This document shows, piece after piece, positions 10,703-21,486 of a DNA stretch of 64,000 bases. Source of the stretch: Pseudorasbora parva (taxonomy: Eukaryota; Chordata; Actinopteri; Cypriniformes; Gobionidae). The stretch is from the NCBI RefSeq assembly GCF_024679245.1, contig NC_090173.1, positions 52,217,018-52,281,017 of the forward strand, in the 5' to 3' direction. The first letter of the stretch is position 1. The number at the start of each line of letters is the position of its first letter. A program made the translations under genes and the position numbers. Below the pieces are notes generated by a model that was given only the letters and a program-made list of their open reading frames with translations, was not told where the DNA came from and did not search any database.

Positions 10703-13700
10703 CTAGAAAAAAGACAAAGTAATCAATGAAAACAAACTACTTTTAAATAAACATTTTTTTAAAGTAAGGATATGTGTTTTGGGTAAGATATGTATTTGTT
10801 GTTTCCTGGCTATAAATCATGTACTGATGTAACGGCGGTTTATTCCCCCTTTAAAATGTGCATTGATAAAGAACATGCATTAGTGGGACACGTGGCTGCA
10901 GAATTGATATGTGGGTTGCGTCGATGATGATTAATTTCTGCCAAAGCCAAAGATCTTATTCTGACTCTTGCTTGACAACTTTAGTTGATTAGATGATTGA
11001 ATCCTGAAGAAAAGGCATATTGGTCATTTAAAAATGTATTAATTGACAATCCCTGCTCCTCATGCTGGTCCCTAGGCTTGTTTTTCAGCCCAAATGGGAC
11101 TGTCTAGTCCAGATTCTGCCTATTTCATTCATACCGTGGTGTAAGTTCACACTTGTAGTTCGGGTCGTTTGGTCTGGACCAAAAAACATTTAAACAAAAC
11201 GTATAGTCCTGGGCCACTTAGCGTTCACACTGGCATTTTTAACAGCGAACCTAAAGTTACCGAACCAAAGGCATAAGGATTCGGTCACAACCTGATTGGT
11301 CGGCGTTTATGACGTATATTTTGCGACGGAGCTTGCTTACCGAACATTCAAAACAATGCTGTGTGCTGGATTAAACGTGATTACTTTATGCGTGTACATG
11401 TGGTTTTATTTTTACCAGCTGAGAACTCAAAGAGCTCATGAACTGCTCAAAACATTCAAAACAGCCGCAGGACATGCTCGTCAGACCAAATATTGATGAG
11501 GCACTTTACCTCCTCGTTGCCCCACATCTGCCCTCTACTCATTTCGGATACACCGATCTTTCCGCGTCTTCAAATCAGCTGACTTGTAGCGTCGCATCTT
11601 TTGACATTCCGTCCTGTTTTTGGTTCGTTTACGTGTCTTTGGTCCGTGTTGTGTTCATATATCAATCAAACCGCACCAGAGTTTGTTTGGAAGCGGACCA
11701 AGACCCATCTTTTTAGCGGTCTCGGTCCACACCAGGGTTCGGGTGGCAGCGTTCACATGTGTTCAAATGAACCGCACTAACCGAGCAATCGCACCAGGGT
11801 TCGTTTTAATCCAACCAAACATGGCAAGTGTGAACACACCATAAGTGTGGAGAAGATGCAGAGGTCCAGTGGTTAAGAACCTTCGTTTAATAAATCAAAC
11901 TTAACAGCTGATTACGAAAATATATTCTCATTGCTTTGTTTATTAAGTTTTTTTTTTTAAATGCTTTGCTAATTTGAAAAAGCTAACTATGTGAATGCAT
12001 TACTAAACTACTTTCTCGATGCCCATTTTAAACATTTGTCCCATCACCGATGACTAAATGATCAGCTATTTTCTAGCATTTGAACATTGATAGTTTAAAA
12101 AATATAAATTTGAATATAAAGTTCTTTATGGTATTTTATTACACGGCTCTGTGAAATACTTGATTCTGATTGGTCAATCACGCATTCCAGCGGTACATTA
12201 TTTGCAGATAACACCCGCTCATACGGGTACTACGAGTTATCTTGACCTGCACTACTTCTATGCTTAACGCTGGCGCCATCGTGTGGCTTAAACAGTCGTG
12301 GGTTACAATGGAAGACTTCAAGGCGGGTTTCCTTTATAACGTTTTTAATATAGACCTTTTTCTTACACAAACGCATCGATTCGAATCAGAAGGCTCCATT
12401 AACCCATCAGAGTCGTGTGGAGCACGTTATTTGACGGACAGCTGCATTTTTTATGGACTTCAAACACAACTACAACTACTGCTGGGATTAACGTTAGCCT
12501 GGACTTTTTAAATATAACTCCGATTGTATTTGTCTGAAAGAAGAATGTCATATACACCTACGATAACTTGAGGGTGAGTAACATTTTTGGGTGAACTAAC
12601 CCTTTCAGCATTCATTTTCAACATTTAGCAAGGGCATATGGCAAATCTTCAGCAATAGATAAAGGCTTAAAGCAGGTTGGAACTGTTTTCCTTCGCGGAA
12701 GCTTTGTGGAAGAGCTAATAAAATATTTAATCTCGAGACAATATTTTGTGTCTAATAGGCTAATTATTTATTTGAGACTAGTAGCCGTGGAATAAGCGGG
12801 ATAATGTACACCCAGCCGGTTTTTAATCGCAGAATAAACCCCTTCAGAGTGATGCAAGACCCCTCCGGTCCTGATCACTCTGTCGGGGTTTATTCTGAGA
12901 TAACAACCGGCTGGGTGTACATTATCCCTTACTTATCGAATTAAGTCGGTTGATATAATTGGCTAACCGAGTTGTAGGATTACAGAGTTTCCGGCAGAAA
13001 GTCGAGAATAGTCACCATATTGCCTTTAGGTAGTGTGGATACTTTCTTTTGACCATGCTTAAATTATGCTTTCATGCTTAAGTAACTTTGTGTTTAGTGA
13101 ATTTTGTGTATGTGTAGCAGCATTTACTAAATGTATTTATCTATCATTTACCTTTATAAGCTCTCTTTTTTCTGCTGGGCTCTTTGTCCTTCATTAGTTT
13201 TCTGCGGGGTTCTTTGCCCTTACCATCTGCGTTTTCACTTTGTGCTGAAAAGAAGAAAGAAAAAACAATTGTCACAATAAGTATTTTTTTGTTGTAGGTA
13301 TATTTCTTAAATACTGTGAAGTAGATGTTCCTTCATGGGGTCCAAGCAACTAATGAACGCTTTAAATCATGAATTTAGTCTTTGTAAGGTGAAATACAGA
13401 TTTGCAGCCTGGACTTTTAGTTCACAGTGACGTATGGATGTGTGCTATGTCCAGTGCTACTGTAGCTTTTACCAAAAGACACGGAGCTGACAAGACTCCA
13501 GTGGCGAGTGGAAAGTCAACCAGCTCATCCGGTCTCGCAAAACGAGGTTGAGAGCAGAAAGAGCACTACAGCTGAGCAAACCAATAACTAAAAAAAGAGA
13601 CGTTCCACCAAATAATAAACTCTGTAGTAGATCAGCCCACCACACTTAAGTCTCCTCCCTTTAAAGTAACATGGATAGATATGAACGGCCCTTGTATGTC

Positions 13701-16700
13701 AAATCTAGTGGCTCTCAAAAGATCAGAGCTTACAGACTTCAGTGGGCCAGCTTCTGGGAGACGCTTGTGAGGTCGGTGAAAACATGCTTGAGAGGATCCT
13801 GGTGAGAAGTTCCCTAAACTTCAAGGAGTTGACAATCACGCTTACAGAGGTGAAGGCCATGCTGATGTCACGCCAACCTCCTCACTTTCAGATGGGGAAA
13901 AAAGACTTGCGTCCTTACCACCAAAGACTTTGCTACCGCAACCTCATGCCAGTCTCAAGTGTGAGCAGAGAGGACATGAGGTGGAGATATATGCAGAAGC
14001 TGTCAACTAGTTACTGGAACTGCTTACGAAAAGACTATCTGATGGACTTAGAGTCAGCTCACATGCTGAAAGTGGGAGATGTCATCTTGATCAAAGAGGG
14101 CAACACCCCCAGGCAGACTTGGAAGATATGCAGGATAAATTAGCCATTTCCAGGTAGAGATGGACTCATATCTTCCTGTACTATTCGTACCTTTTTCAGA
14201 ACACAGTTTGAGATTTTATATTTAGTCTGACAGCGTATCTAAGTGTATGCACACTATACTGTCTATGTCCAGAAAAGGGAATAAAAACATCATCAAAGTA
14301 GTCCATATGTGAAAATCAGGTAGTTAGTTAGACTCTTTTGAAGCAGCAAAAAAATACATTTAGGCCCAAAAATAACAAAAACTATGACTTTATTCAGCAT
14401 TGTCTTCTCTTCCTTGTTTGTGTTTAATCCTTAAATAAAGATTCAAACGGTTATGAATTGATCAATGATTCAGATCACCAATGTCACGTAATTTCAGCAG
14501 TTTGACACACGATCCAAATCATGAATCAATCTGTTGATTCATGACCGTTTGAATCTTTATTTGAGGTCAATGCTGAATAAAGTCGTAGTTTTTGTTATTT
14601 TTGGACCAAAATGCATTTTCGATGCTTCAAGAGATTCTAACTGATGTCCCATATGGACTACTTTGATGATGTTTTTATTCCCTTTCTGGACATAGACAGT
14701 ATAGTGTGCATACACTTAGATACGCTTTCGGACCAAATATAAAATATCTTAAACTGTGTTCTGAAGATCACAGAGGTCTTATGGGTGAGGAAAGACATTA
14801 GAGTGAGTCATTAATGACATCAATTGCATTTTTGGGTTAACTAACCCTTAAAGCATGGTAACCCTCGTTCCCTGAGTGAGGGAACGGAGATGTCATGTCC
14901 CTCAGCGAAAAGCAATACGTGCACGGCAGTGTTCATTGGCTCGTTTTAGTTTCACCCGAAGGCAATTGGTTTTCCTAGCGTGACCCAATTCGTTGGTAAC
15001 TCCTACCGACGTGACGTCGCCGTTCCCTCTCTCAAGGAACGAGGGTTACCATACGTAACCAAGACGTTTTCTTGTATATCAGACAAAAATTAACATCCCC
15101 TTGAATTGGGGCCAAAATACAATACATTACACAGTTACTGACTTGACAGTGAAATTACATTTGGTTAGGGATACATCATAGCAAGTAGTTAGACTGTTAA
15201 AAGTCTAACCACCTGGTGACAATAAATACGCACCTGGAGCTTCAACAGGTTGTGTCGTTCTTTTCATCTCTGCAGAATCTGTAATAAAGTTTAACATTAG
15301 TCATGTGATTTCATAAATAAAATAAAAAATTGTGTCATAATTCAAAGAAAAAAATTTTTTCTTGAAAAAAATTCAAGAAAAATCACACTGCACTTACCAG
15401 TCTGTTGATATGTGAGATCTCCTTCATCGACCTCACTCTCTGCACTTGAATCGGTCAACTGTAGGTTATCTAAGAAAATTAATTAAATTACCTTGATGAA
15501 TAATGAGATCAAAGTTCTATAGAATGCCTTACATATGATTTGTGTTCCATTTTGATAAAACACATATGCTAGAAACAGTTCTGATTTTTGGTTTTGATTT
15601 TAAATGGCGTTACCTTCGATTTCAATCTCCTCAAGCGTTTTGCCTTGAAGGCTTCCGAGAGACCCTTTCTCCATGGCAAGCAGTAGTTTGGAGATTTTGG
15701 CCAGCTGGGTAGTAGCCTCTGGAAGTCGGTAATATTCCTGATGAACGTGAATATCATGGCCAAGGAACTCAGCAACCTTGTCTAACTCATGATTCTTAAA
15801 GTTCAAGATCTGCGACAAAGTTGTGACATGTTTGCGTAATAGCGTCGACCTGAGGTGCTCAAGGTTTTCAGCCCCACATTCACTCGCGTAGAGCCTCAAA
15901 CACTTCTGTCCACTGTAGGGAGTCAGACAATTAGGTCTGGCAAACAGGAACGGGTTTGCTGCCGGAACACCAGAGTCTTTTCTTTTCTCTATAAGGCGCG
16001 TTATGCCCTTCACCATGTCTGGTGAAAGTAACATCGCAACTTTCCGGCCTCTTTTACTCCTTAATTCAACACGACTGAAGTGTTGGCAGAGGTGAATTTC
16101 AAATTGTGTGAGTCCAAAAGTGACACTCTTTTGAAGGGCACTTGTGTCTCTCTCCAGAAAGCCATTCAGCGTTATCATTGAAGGTGTTCCCCTTCTTCTC
16201 ATGTTAAAAAGCATTACATTTGTCAGTGTGGCTTTACAAAGTTCACTATACGAGTTCGGTGAACTGTGGTCTTCCAAGTCCTTCAATGCTTGTTCTGTAG
16301 TCTTCTCCAGATATCTATGAAGACGCTGAACATCTTCCGTAAAAGGAAGAGTACAAGGCTTGTTGAAGGGGCGGTCATTCAGCGTAGTTACAGTGGTGTG
16401 GGGGATGAGTTCAGACCACTTTGTAGCATAGAGGGTTTTGAAACTCTGGGTTGACTTTATCAGGTTACCGTCTTGTGTCATCAGTGCTCTGCAATGTATA
16501 ATGTCACTGACTTTTTGCAGTAAATGACCCAACTTTAAGGGAAAGCTTGGCGTTCGGTAGCAGTTCTTTTCGTCATCGTACCCAGACACTTTCTTGACAG
16601 CTTTGATCACCACATTAAAATTCTCAGGTCTCACAGCATCCTCAAGAGTATGTATTGAGAATTCCTTGCGAAGCGTAAGCAGAAGTCTTCCAATTTCTCG

Positions 16701-18723
16701 GAGTGTCTGGCGAATATATTTGTATTTGGTGGGATCCTGGCCAAACCTGTTAAAAAACGACTGGGCCAGCTGAAGAATAGAATAGTCACTTCGCACAGTA
16801 GAACTTATCTCGTCGTCTTTCATAAGAGATAACATCTTCCAAACACTTGGGGATATTTGCTGAGACAGAGCTGACTCATTTATAGAGGCCAAAGACAAGA
16901 CGTTTTTTCTTAAAATCTCAGAATCGGCTTCTACTGGTTTTGAAGTACATTTTTTAACATGTTGCCACAGATCTTTTCGGAGATAAAATGCCTGGCAGTA
17001 CATGCAGTGAATATAGTCTTTGGCATTGTAATTCGTCTTTGACGTGCGTCTTAGTTTTAGGGATCCAACTCCACTTGCTAAGACTTCTGAGTTATGGATG
17101 TGGTTGCCCTTGTTGCGTAGATTCATAAGCATTTTCATGCGCTGTTTGGACTTCTTGGGAAGACTTAAAACTTGAGCAACATCTGGATGTGTTTTCTTGT
17201 GACTTTTTAGGTGACGTGTAAACTTTGTCTGTGGTGTTCCACAAATGTAGCAGTACGTTTTATTTTTGAGAGAGGAGGATGTGTTTGAGACCTGTTCAGC
17301 CCCAGCATCAGCACGATCCTCAACAATGATCCCTTTAGGATCAGCATTTCCTTCTTTGGCAGTAACTCCTGATACTTCACTTGCGCTGATTGCATCTTCA
17401 GATAATGACTCTGCAGCTTCAGAAACTGACTCTCTCTCTTCCTCTACAAAAGTGTCTTGATGGTGTCTTTTCTTTTTTGAAGCAGACTTGCTGGTGGACA
17501 CCTCAAAATTCATCGTTTTTAAGGGCTCTGCTATGCCGTCCCATGAGCTGTCTGAATCAGCTGGGGAATCAGGCACATATTCCTCTTCTGATGATGCCAC
17601 CTCACTTGAACTTTGTTCTTCACAGACCTGATAATAGCAATAAATACATTTATATTTAGTGTATCTGGGAAGCATTTCACTGAGAATAATAATTCGACTA
17701 AAACACTTACCACTGGCAGAGGTTCAGTTACGTTCACCTTGTGCTTAACATCACCCTTTTTGTGCCAGGACTCGTCGCAAACTAGACAGAGAAAATTAAT
17801 GGAGGGAGATGGTTAATAATGTCATGGTAAGTACTATAAAAAGTACGTACAGCTGCAAAAGGCTCATCTTGAACATATAGCAGAGTTACACATGGAACTG
17901 TTTTTGAAAACTGACACTTGTGTGGGGTAGAATATGGAAATGGTTTGTATTCTTTGAAAACGAGTAAAAGATGAAACTTATTACGTTCTCTTTCAAATCT
18001 TGTGCTTGAACGTGCAATCTCACACAAAGAGTATGTCAACATGTCCATCTTGAGGAGTATCCAAGCAGACATAGTCTGAATATGCCTTAAGTGACTTTAT
18101 ACAGTCGAGAAAATTGACGACTATCCCTGCATTAGGTCTAAAGGGGCAGTCGCCTTTACTGCTGTGTGTTTAATGTCAAACAAAAGATGAGGACATTACT
18201 CACTACTCTTGATTGAAGAGCTTGTGTAAGTTTATTAAGGATTAGTCTTTAATTTAAACAGTCAATATGCAGTTATTTTACATTTGATTGCTTTATTTAT
18301 TCCTTTCTGCAGGCCAGTACGCCTGTACATTACTATTTATCACATTTTTTGTCAATTGAGTGGCGGAATGGCTTCTCCAAATTATTTCTATGGATTTATC
18401 CATGAACATTATATATTCTAATTAAAGTATCTAGGTAGATATACAATTAATTATCCCAAAAAAGAATTATCCAACATAATAGCTGCTTTGGGATCAATAA
18501 TATGTTCTGTGATAATGATCATAGAATATTATCTATGTTCCTAAATTGCAGTAAAAAAAAAAAGAAAAAAAAAGAAACGTTGCATAATATACTCTGCCAA
18601 CTCACCTTTAAATGATTTTATATATTTGACATCAAATTCTTCCTCATCTTCATCTAAGGAGCAATAATAAAAAGCATCTTGTTTGGGAGTTCTTCTAGCT
18701 CTCTTTGGCCTTGTTGCTGCCAT
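10476..18723 (-). CDS. Zinc-finger Crypton-like tyrosine-recombinase family protein (7 coding exons)
   Basis: Joining minus-strand exons 18723-18606, 17781-17711, 17627-15614, 15469-15398, 15278-15234, 13244-13152 and 10702-10476 gives 2640 nt, 879 residues with no stop, each junction at GT/AG. The N-terminus is basic (PKRARR), then acidic and Ser-rich. A C2H2 finger (near residue 188) and a C2HC-type finger (near 271) follow. Residues about 530-700 resemble a tyrosine recombinase: an Arg-rich box (NMRRRGT, near 541), a Lys/Arg strand (RSKRGRK), LRSTLLRKH (near 661, Arg present but the usual His of HxxR is not), LGHD (near 686) and EYYRLP with a candidate nucleophile Tyr (near 695). A separate C-terminal domain (W-S-A-V-E-V, C-x2-C, VRNRG) ends the protein. 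I recall similar uncharacterised proteins in many fish copies; DNA binding is likely, recombinase activity is unproven. DIRS-type recombinase ancestry is the alternative. Confidence 0.75.
11133..11841. mobile_element. TIR element (intron of Crypton-like gene)
   Basis: The ends GTGGTGTAAGTTCACACTTG and CAAGTGTGAACACACCATAA are inverted repeats. The interior is rich in CCGAACC/GGTTCG-type blocks, also arranged in inverted fashion. No transposase is visible, so it is non-autonomous. Confidence 0.65.
12120..12610. repeat. Interspersed repeat ending in fold-back terminus
   Basis: The region ends in TTTTTGGGTGAACTAACCCTTT (about 12583-12605), the terminus shared by several elements in this window. 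The open frame at 12242-12511 has no recognisable domain. Confidence 0.45.
12788..12935. repeat. Short perfect hairpin repeat
   Basis: Arms of about 65 bp pair: GGATAATGTACACCCAGCCGG on the left with its reverse complement at 12904-12930, and AGAATAAACCCC with GGGGTTTATTCT inside. A related but less perfect copy lies at 59390-59585. Confidence 0.7.
13152..13244 (-). CDS. Exon 6 of Crypton-like gene (93-nt symmetric exon)
   Basis: It is flanked by TTTTCAG and GTAAATG. It encodes a lysine/arginine-rich segment with an internal near-duplication (GKEPRRK and DKEPSRKK), a probable nuclear-localisation or nucleic-acid-binding stretch. Confidence 0.65.
13480..14143 (+). pseudogene. BEL/Pao-type integrase fragment
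   Basis: The open part (13742-14143) has LTEVKAMLMSRQPP, then RWRYMQKLSTSYWNCLRKDYL, then KVGDVILIKEGNTPRQTWKICRI. This is the conserved order of the BEL/Pao integrase C-terminal region (DUF5641-like). The preceding bases carry a broken integrase-core piece (PPFKVTWIDMNGPLYVKSSG). No LTRs or other pol domains are visible. It is a fossil on the plus strand, inside a minus-strand intron. Confidence 0.75.
14200..14852. mobile_element. Large fold-back DNA element
   Basis: The arms 14200-14420 and 14540-14770 are reverse complements, e.g. GTGTATGCACACTATACTG against CAGTATAGTGTGCATACAC. The right end is GGGTTAACTAACCCTTAA. The arms contain long matches to the element at 18968-20400. Confidence 0.75.
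14856..15052. mobile_element. Short TIR element (about 195 bp)
   Basis: The ends ATGGTAACCCTCGTTCCCTGAG and AAGGAACGAGGGTTACCAT are inverted repeats. The interior has no ORF. It sits directly beside the preceding fold-back element. Confidence 0.7.
15234..15278 (-). CDS. Exon 5 of Crypton-like gene (45-nt symmetric exon)
   Basis: It is flanked by TTACAG and GTGCG. It is 45 nt, phase 1 at both ends, encoding a short linker (AEMKRTTQPVEAP). Confidence 0.6.
15398..15469 (-). CDS. Exon 4 of Crypton-like gene (72-nt symmetric exon)
   Basis: It is flanked by TTTCTTAG and GTAAGTG. It is 72 nt, phase 1 at both ends, encoding an acidic linker (SSAESEVDEGD). Skipping it would keep the frame. Confidence 0.65.
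15614..17627 (-). CDS. Main exon of Crypton-like gene (zinc fingers and recombinase domain)
   Basis: This single 2014-nt exon is open throughout. It encodes the acidic region, two zinc fingers (TYCYICG...H-x3-H and IHCMYCQ...H-x3-C) and the whole recombinase-like domain with the RRRG, LLRKH, LGHD and EYYRLP boxes. It has a CAG acceptor before 17627 and a GTAACG donor at 15613. The reading extended upstream of the acceptor into intron sequence is not coding. Confidence 0.85.
17711..17781 (-). CDS. Exon 2 of Crypton-like gene
   Basis: The acceptor TCTGTCTAG precedes 17781 and the donor GTAAGTG starts at 17710. It encodes a short stretch including CDESWHKKGDVKHK and keeps the frame from exon 1 (phase 1) to exon 3 (phase 0). 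Confidence 0.7.
18606..18723 (-). CDS. Exon 1 (coding) of Crypton-like gene
   Basis: The ATG at 18723-18721 opens MAATRPKRARRTPK, a basic likely nuclear-localisation stretch followed by an acidic run. The donor GTGAG is at 18605. A CAG acceptor-like site immediately upstream of the ATG suggests a non-coding exon farther 5'. Confidence 0.7.
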
Positions 18724-18967
18724 CTCCTGCAAAAATCAGATGTTAGTGACTTGAGCAACAACACATTACTGTATTCAATTTGATAGACAGATAAAACATG
18801 TATATTGGGAAAAAAAAAAAAAAAAAAAAGTCTGCGGCTAAAAACAGTACAAGTAACCTCAAGAAATACTTGGAGACAGTGGGCAACAACCTTAAGCTAG
18901 CGGCTAAACAACCTCTTTCTAGCAAACCGGTGGAAGATGATGGCACGAGCAAATCCAAACAACTTCA

Positions 18968-20400
18968 AGAGTTAGTTCACCCAAAAAAGAAATTTCTTTC
19001 ATTATTGACCCAAATGTCGTTCCACACCCGCAAGACCTCAGTTCATCCTCGGAACACAGTGCAAGATATTTTAGATATAGTCCCCGAGGTCTTTCTGTCC
19101 TTTGAATGTAAGTGTATGCCCACTTGCTGTCCACGGCCAGAAGGTAATGAAAAACATCCTCAAAGTAGGGCTGCACGTTTTGAAGTTTTTCATTAACCGT
19201 TAACCGAGGCCCTTAGCGGTTAATACTCGGTTAACCATAGTGTGCGTCAGGGTTATTTTTAGCTTATTAATTTGACGACCACCATCTCCGTAGTGAACGC
19301 GCCTATAGAGAGAAATGCACATCATGGATTACATAATCAGAGAGTAGCCTATTTCTTTTCGTTTTAAATTGTTAAAAGACATTTCAAGTTTCTTAAGATC
19401 TAGTTCATGTCTGCGAGGCGTACGCTGAGTTTCGTTAAATTAGGATGAGATGCGCTCCAGTTCACGAGCAATGCGAGTGGCCGCGAGGGCGCCTGCACGA
19501 TTAGAGCATGTAACGTTAGTAAAATATGCAGCCGAGAATGATTCACACAGACAGCGGTTGACTCGCGCGGCTGATGAGCCTCTCCCGGCAGAGTTCAAGC
19601 ATCTGTGGACTCGTCCCTTCAGCTCTGGCCATCTTGCTTTCAGTCCGCGATTAGCTTTTTTGTTTTCTTCATTACAGTTAAAGTAACGTCTGCTTTTCTC
19701 TAGTCATTCACAAGTTTCTCACTTCAAACTTTCTTTCTTCTGCTCCGTTATGCACAGCGCGCGCGGCTCGCGCTCTGCTTCTGCCCTGATGCGACTTTTA
19801 GTCTAGTGCGACGCATGTTATTTTCCTCTTCATGACGCATATTTTGACTGATGCGACTCATACTCCGGAGCAACTTATAGCCTGAAAAATGCGGTAAGCA
19901 CTGCATTGCAATACTTGCATTTTGCCCCGTCACTCTCATTTTTAAAGTGCTCCACGCTTTCTTTGCCCGCTTAGAAAGCTGGTCATAGGGGTGCAAACAT
20001 ATATTAGAACTAAATTCAAGGCACGTCATTGACGCCACTTAACCGAGCAAAATGTTTCACTCGGTTACGCATTTTTTAACGGTTAATCGGTCAATCGGTT
20101 AACCATGGACACCCCTACCTCAAAGTAGTCCATATGTGACATCAGTTGTTAAGTTAGACTCTTCTGAAGCGTCGACAATACATTTAGGTCCAAACATAAC
20201 AAAAAATATGACTTTATTCAGCATTGTCTTCTCTTCCGCGTTTGTTTTCAATCCTAAAATAAAGAACCAAACAGCAGATTGATTCATGATTCGGATCGCC
20301 AATGTCACGTGATTTCAGCAGTTTGCCAGTTTGACACGTGATTGGAATCCTGAATCATGACAGTTTGATTCTTTATTTGAGGAACACGGAAGAGAAGCAT
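18968..20400. mobile_element. Fold-back element split by an hAT element
   Basis: The left end reads GAGTTAGTTCACCCAAAAA, followed by a block shared with the element at 14540-14850. After the hAT insertion the arm resumes at 20118 (GTCCATATGTGACATCAG), matching 14310-14340. The distal end after about 20400 is lost. Confidence 0.65.
19166..20117. mobile_element. Non-autonomous hAT element with 8-bp TSD
   Basis: The element begins TAGGGCTGCACG and ends GGACACCCCTA. It is flanked by CCTCAAAG on both sides (19158-19165 and 20118-20125). An 8-bp duplication and TAGGG/CCCTA ends are typical of hAT elements. Subterminal AACCGTTAACCG-type repeats occur at both ends. No intact transposase is seen. Confidence 0.8.
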
Positions 20401-21486
20401 ACACCCATTTTATGGCATTATTGAAATGAGACATTACGAAATCTCATTACGAAATGAGACACAGCTATTGTCACCACCAGACACAGCAACATTTTTAAAG
20501 TGAAATTATGAAGATGAAGATTGACATTTTGTTAAAGCTGCAGTCCGTAACTTTTTGCACTCTAGCGGTTAATAAACAGAACTGCATGCGTCTTGCGGAG
20601 GAACATGCATAAAGCACTTTGGATAAAAGCGCTATATAAAATGCAGTCCATTACAGCCGGAGCTACTTCTCTCCGTTTATAGCTGTGTCTCATTTCGTTA
20701 AATTTCTAAGGCTGCGTCCTCCGGAGGACACGTCCTGTGTAAGATGCAGTATACGGAGTGTCCTCAATCAGAATTAAACGAGACGTCCTTCGTAGGACAC
20801 ACAGGCAGGAAGTATCACGTTGCTATGCCAACAAGTCCAGCCTGGTTGCGCTCTCACGCCAGTTATATGAATGAAAATTATTTATAACTTGATAATGACT
20901 ATGAAATGTTTCTTGTCTTGACAGCAATGTACTGTTCTAAACGTTTAAAATGCACTAAACAGTTGTAATCCTGTTTACCACAACTATCTGTTTGAGGTAA
21001 TAGAGCTTTAAAAAAAAAATTTAAAAAAAGCTTGAACTACTTAATTTAAACACCACACCTACGCTCGCATGTATATCTGGCGGTGGTGCCGTTTTTTCAT
21101 ATAATATTAAAAAAAATATGACGGTTGTTAACGGAGACGCAAAGAATTGTGGGTTATCGCCAGCCGTGAAGGCTACACCTCAGCACACTCCGAAATCCTG
21201 TGAAAGAAGGACGCATTCAGAGGTCGCGTTTGGAGTGTCCTTTTTTTATTTTTTTTTTTTATTTTTTTTTTTTTATTTTTTTTTTTTTATTTAAAGAATC
21301 AAGATTTACAAACAAACATGGCTGCATAGAATCAGTTACTTAAACAGTTACTCATGTCCTAAAATAGGACATAGAGGATATAGCCTGAGGGAGCAGCTCT
21401 TAATATAAACAGTGAAAATTAAATGAATAATTAAAACAACAACAAAAGTATAATGACATGACATAAGGGGAGAATTCAAACATTGT

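Noticed and set aside
11296..11844. Overlapping plus-strand ORFs with hydrophobic stretches
   Set aside because: They lie inside a TIR element, overlap in different frames and have no domain match by eye.
15600..17675. Single-exon gene model for the recombinase-like ORF
   Set aside because: The first 16 codons of that frame are intron sequence upstream of a CAG acceptor and the last few codons follow a GT donor; the multi-exon model keeps a continuous frame.
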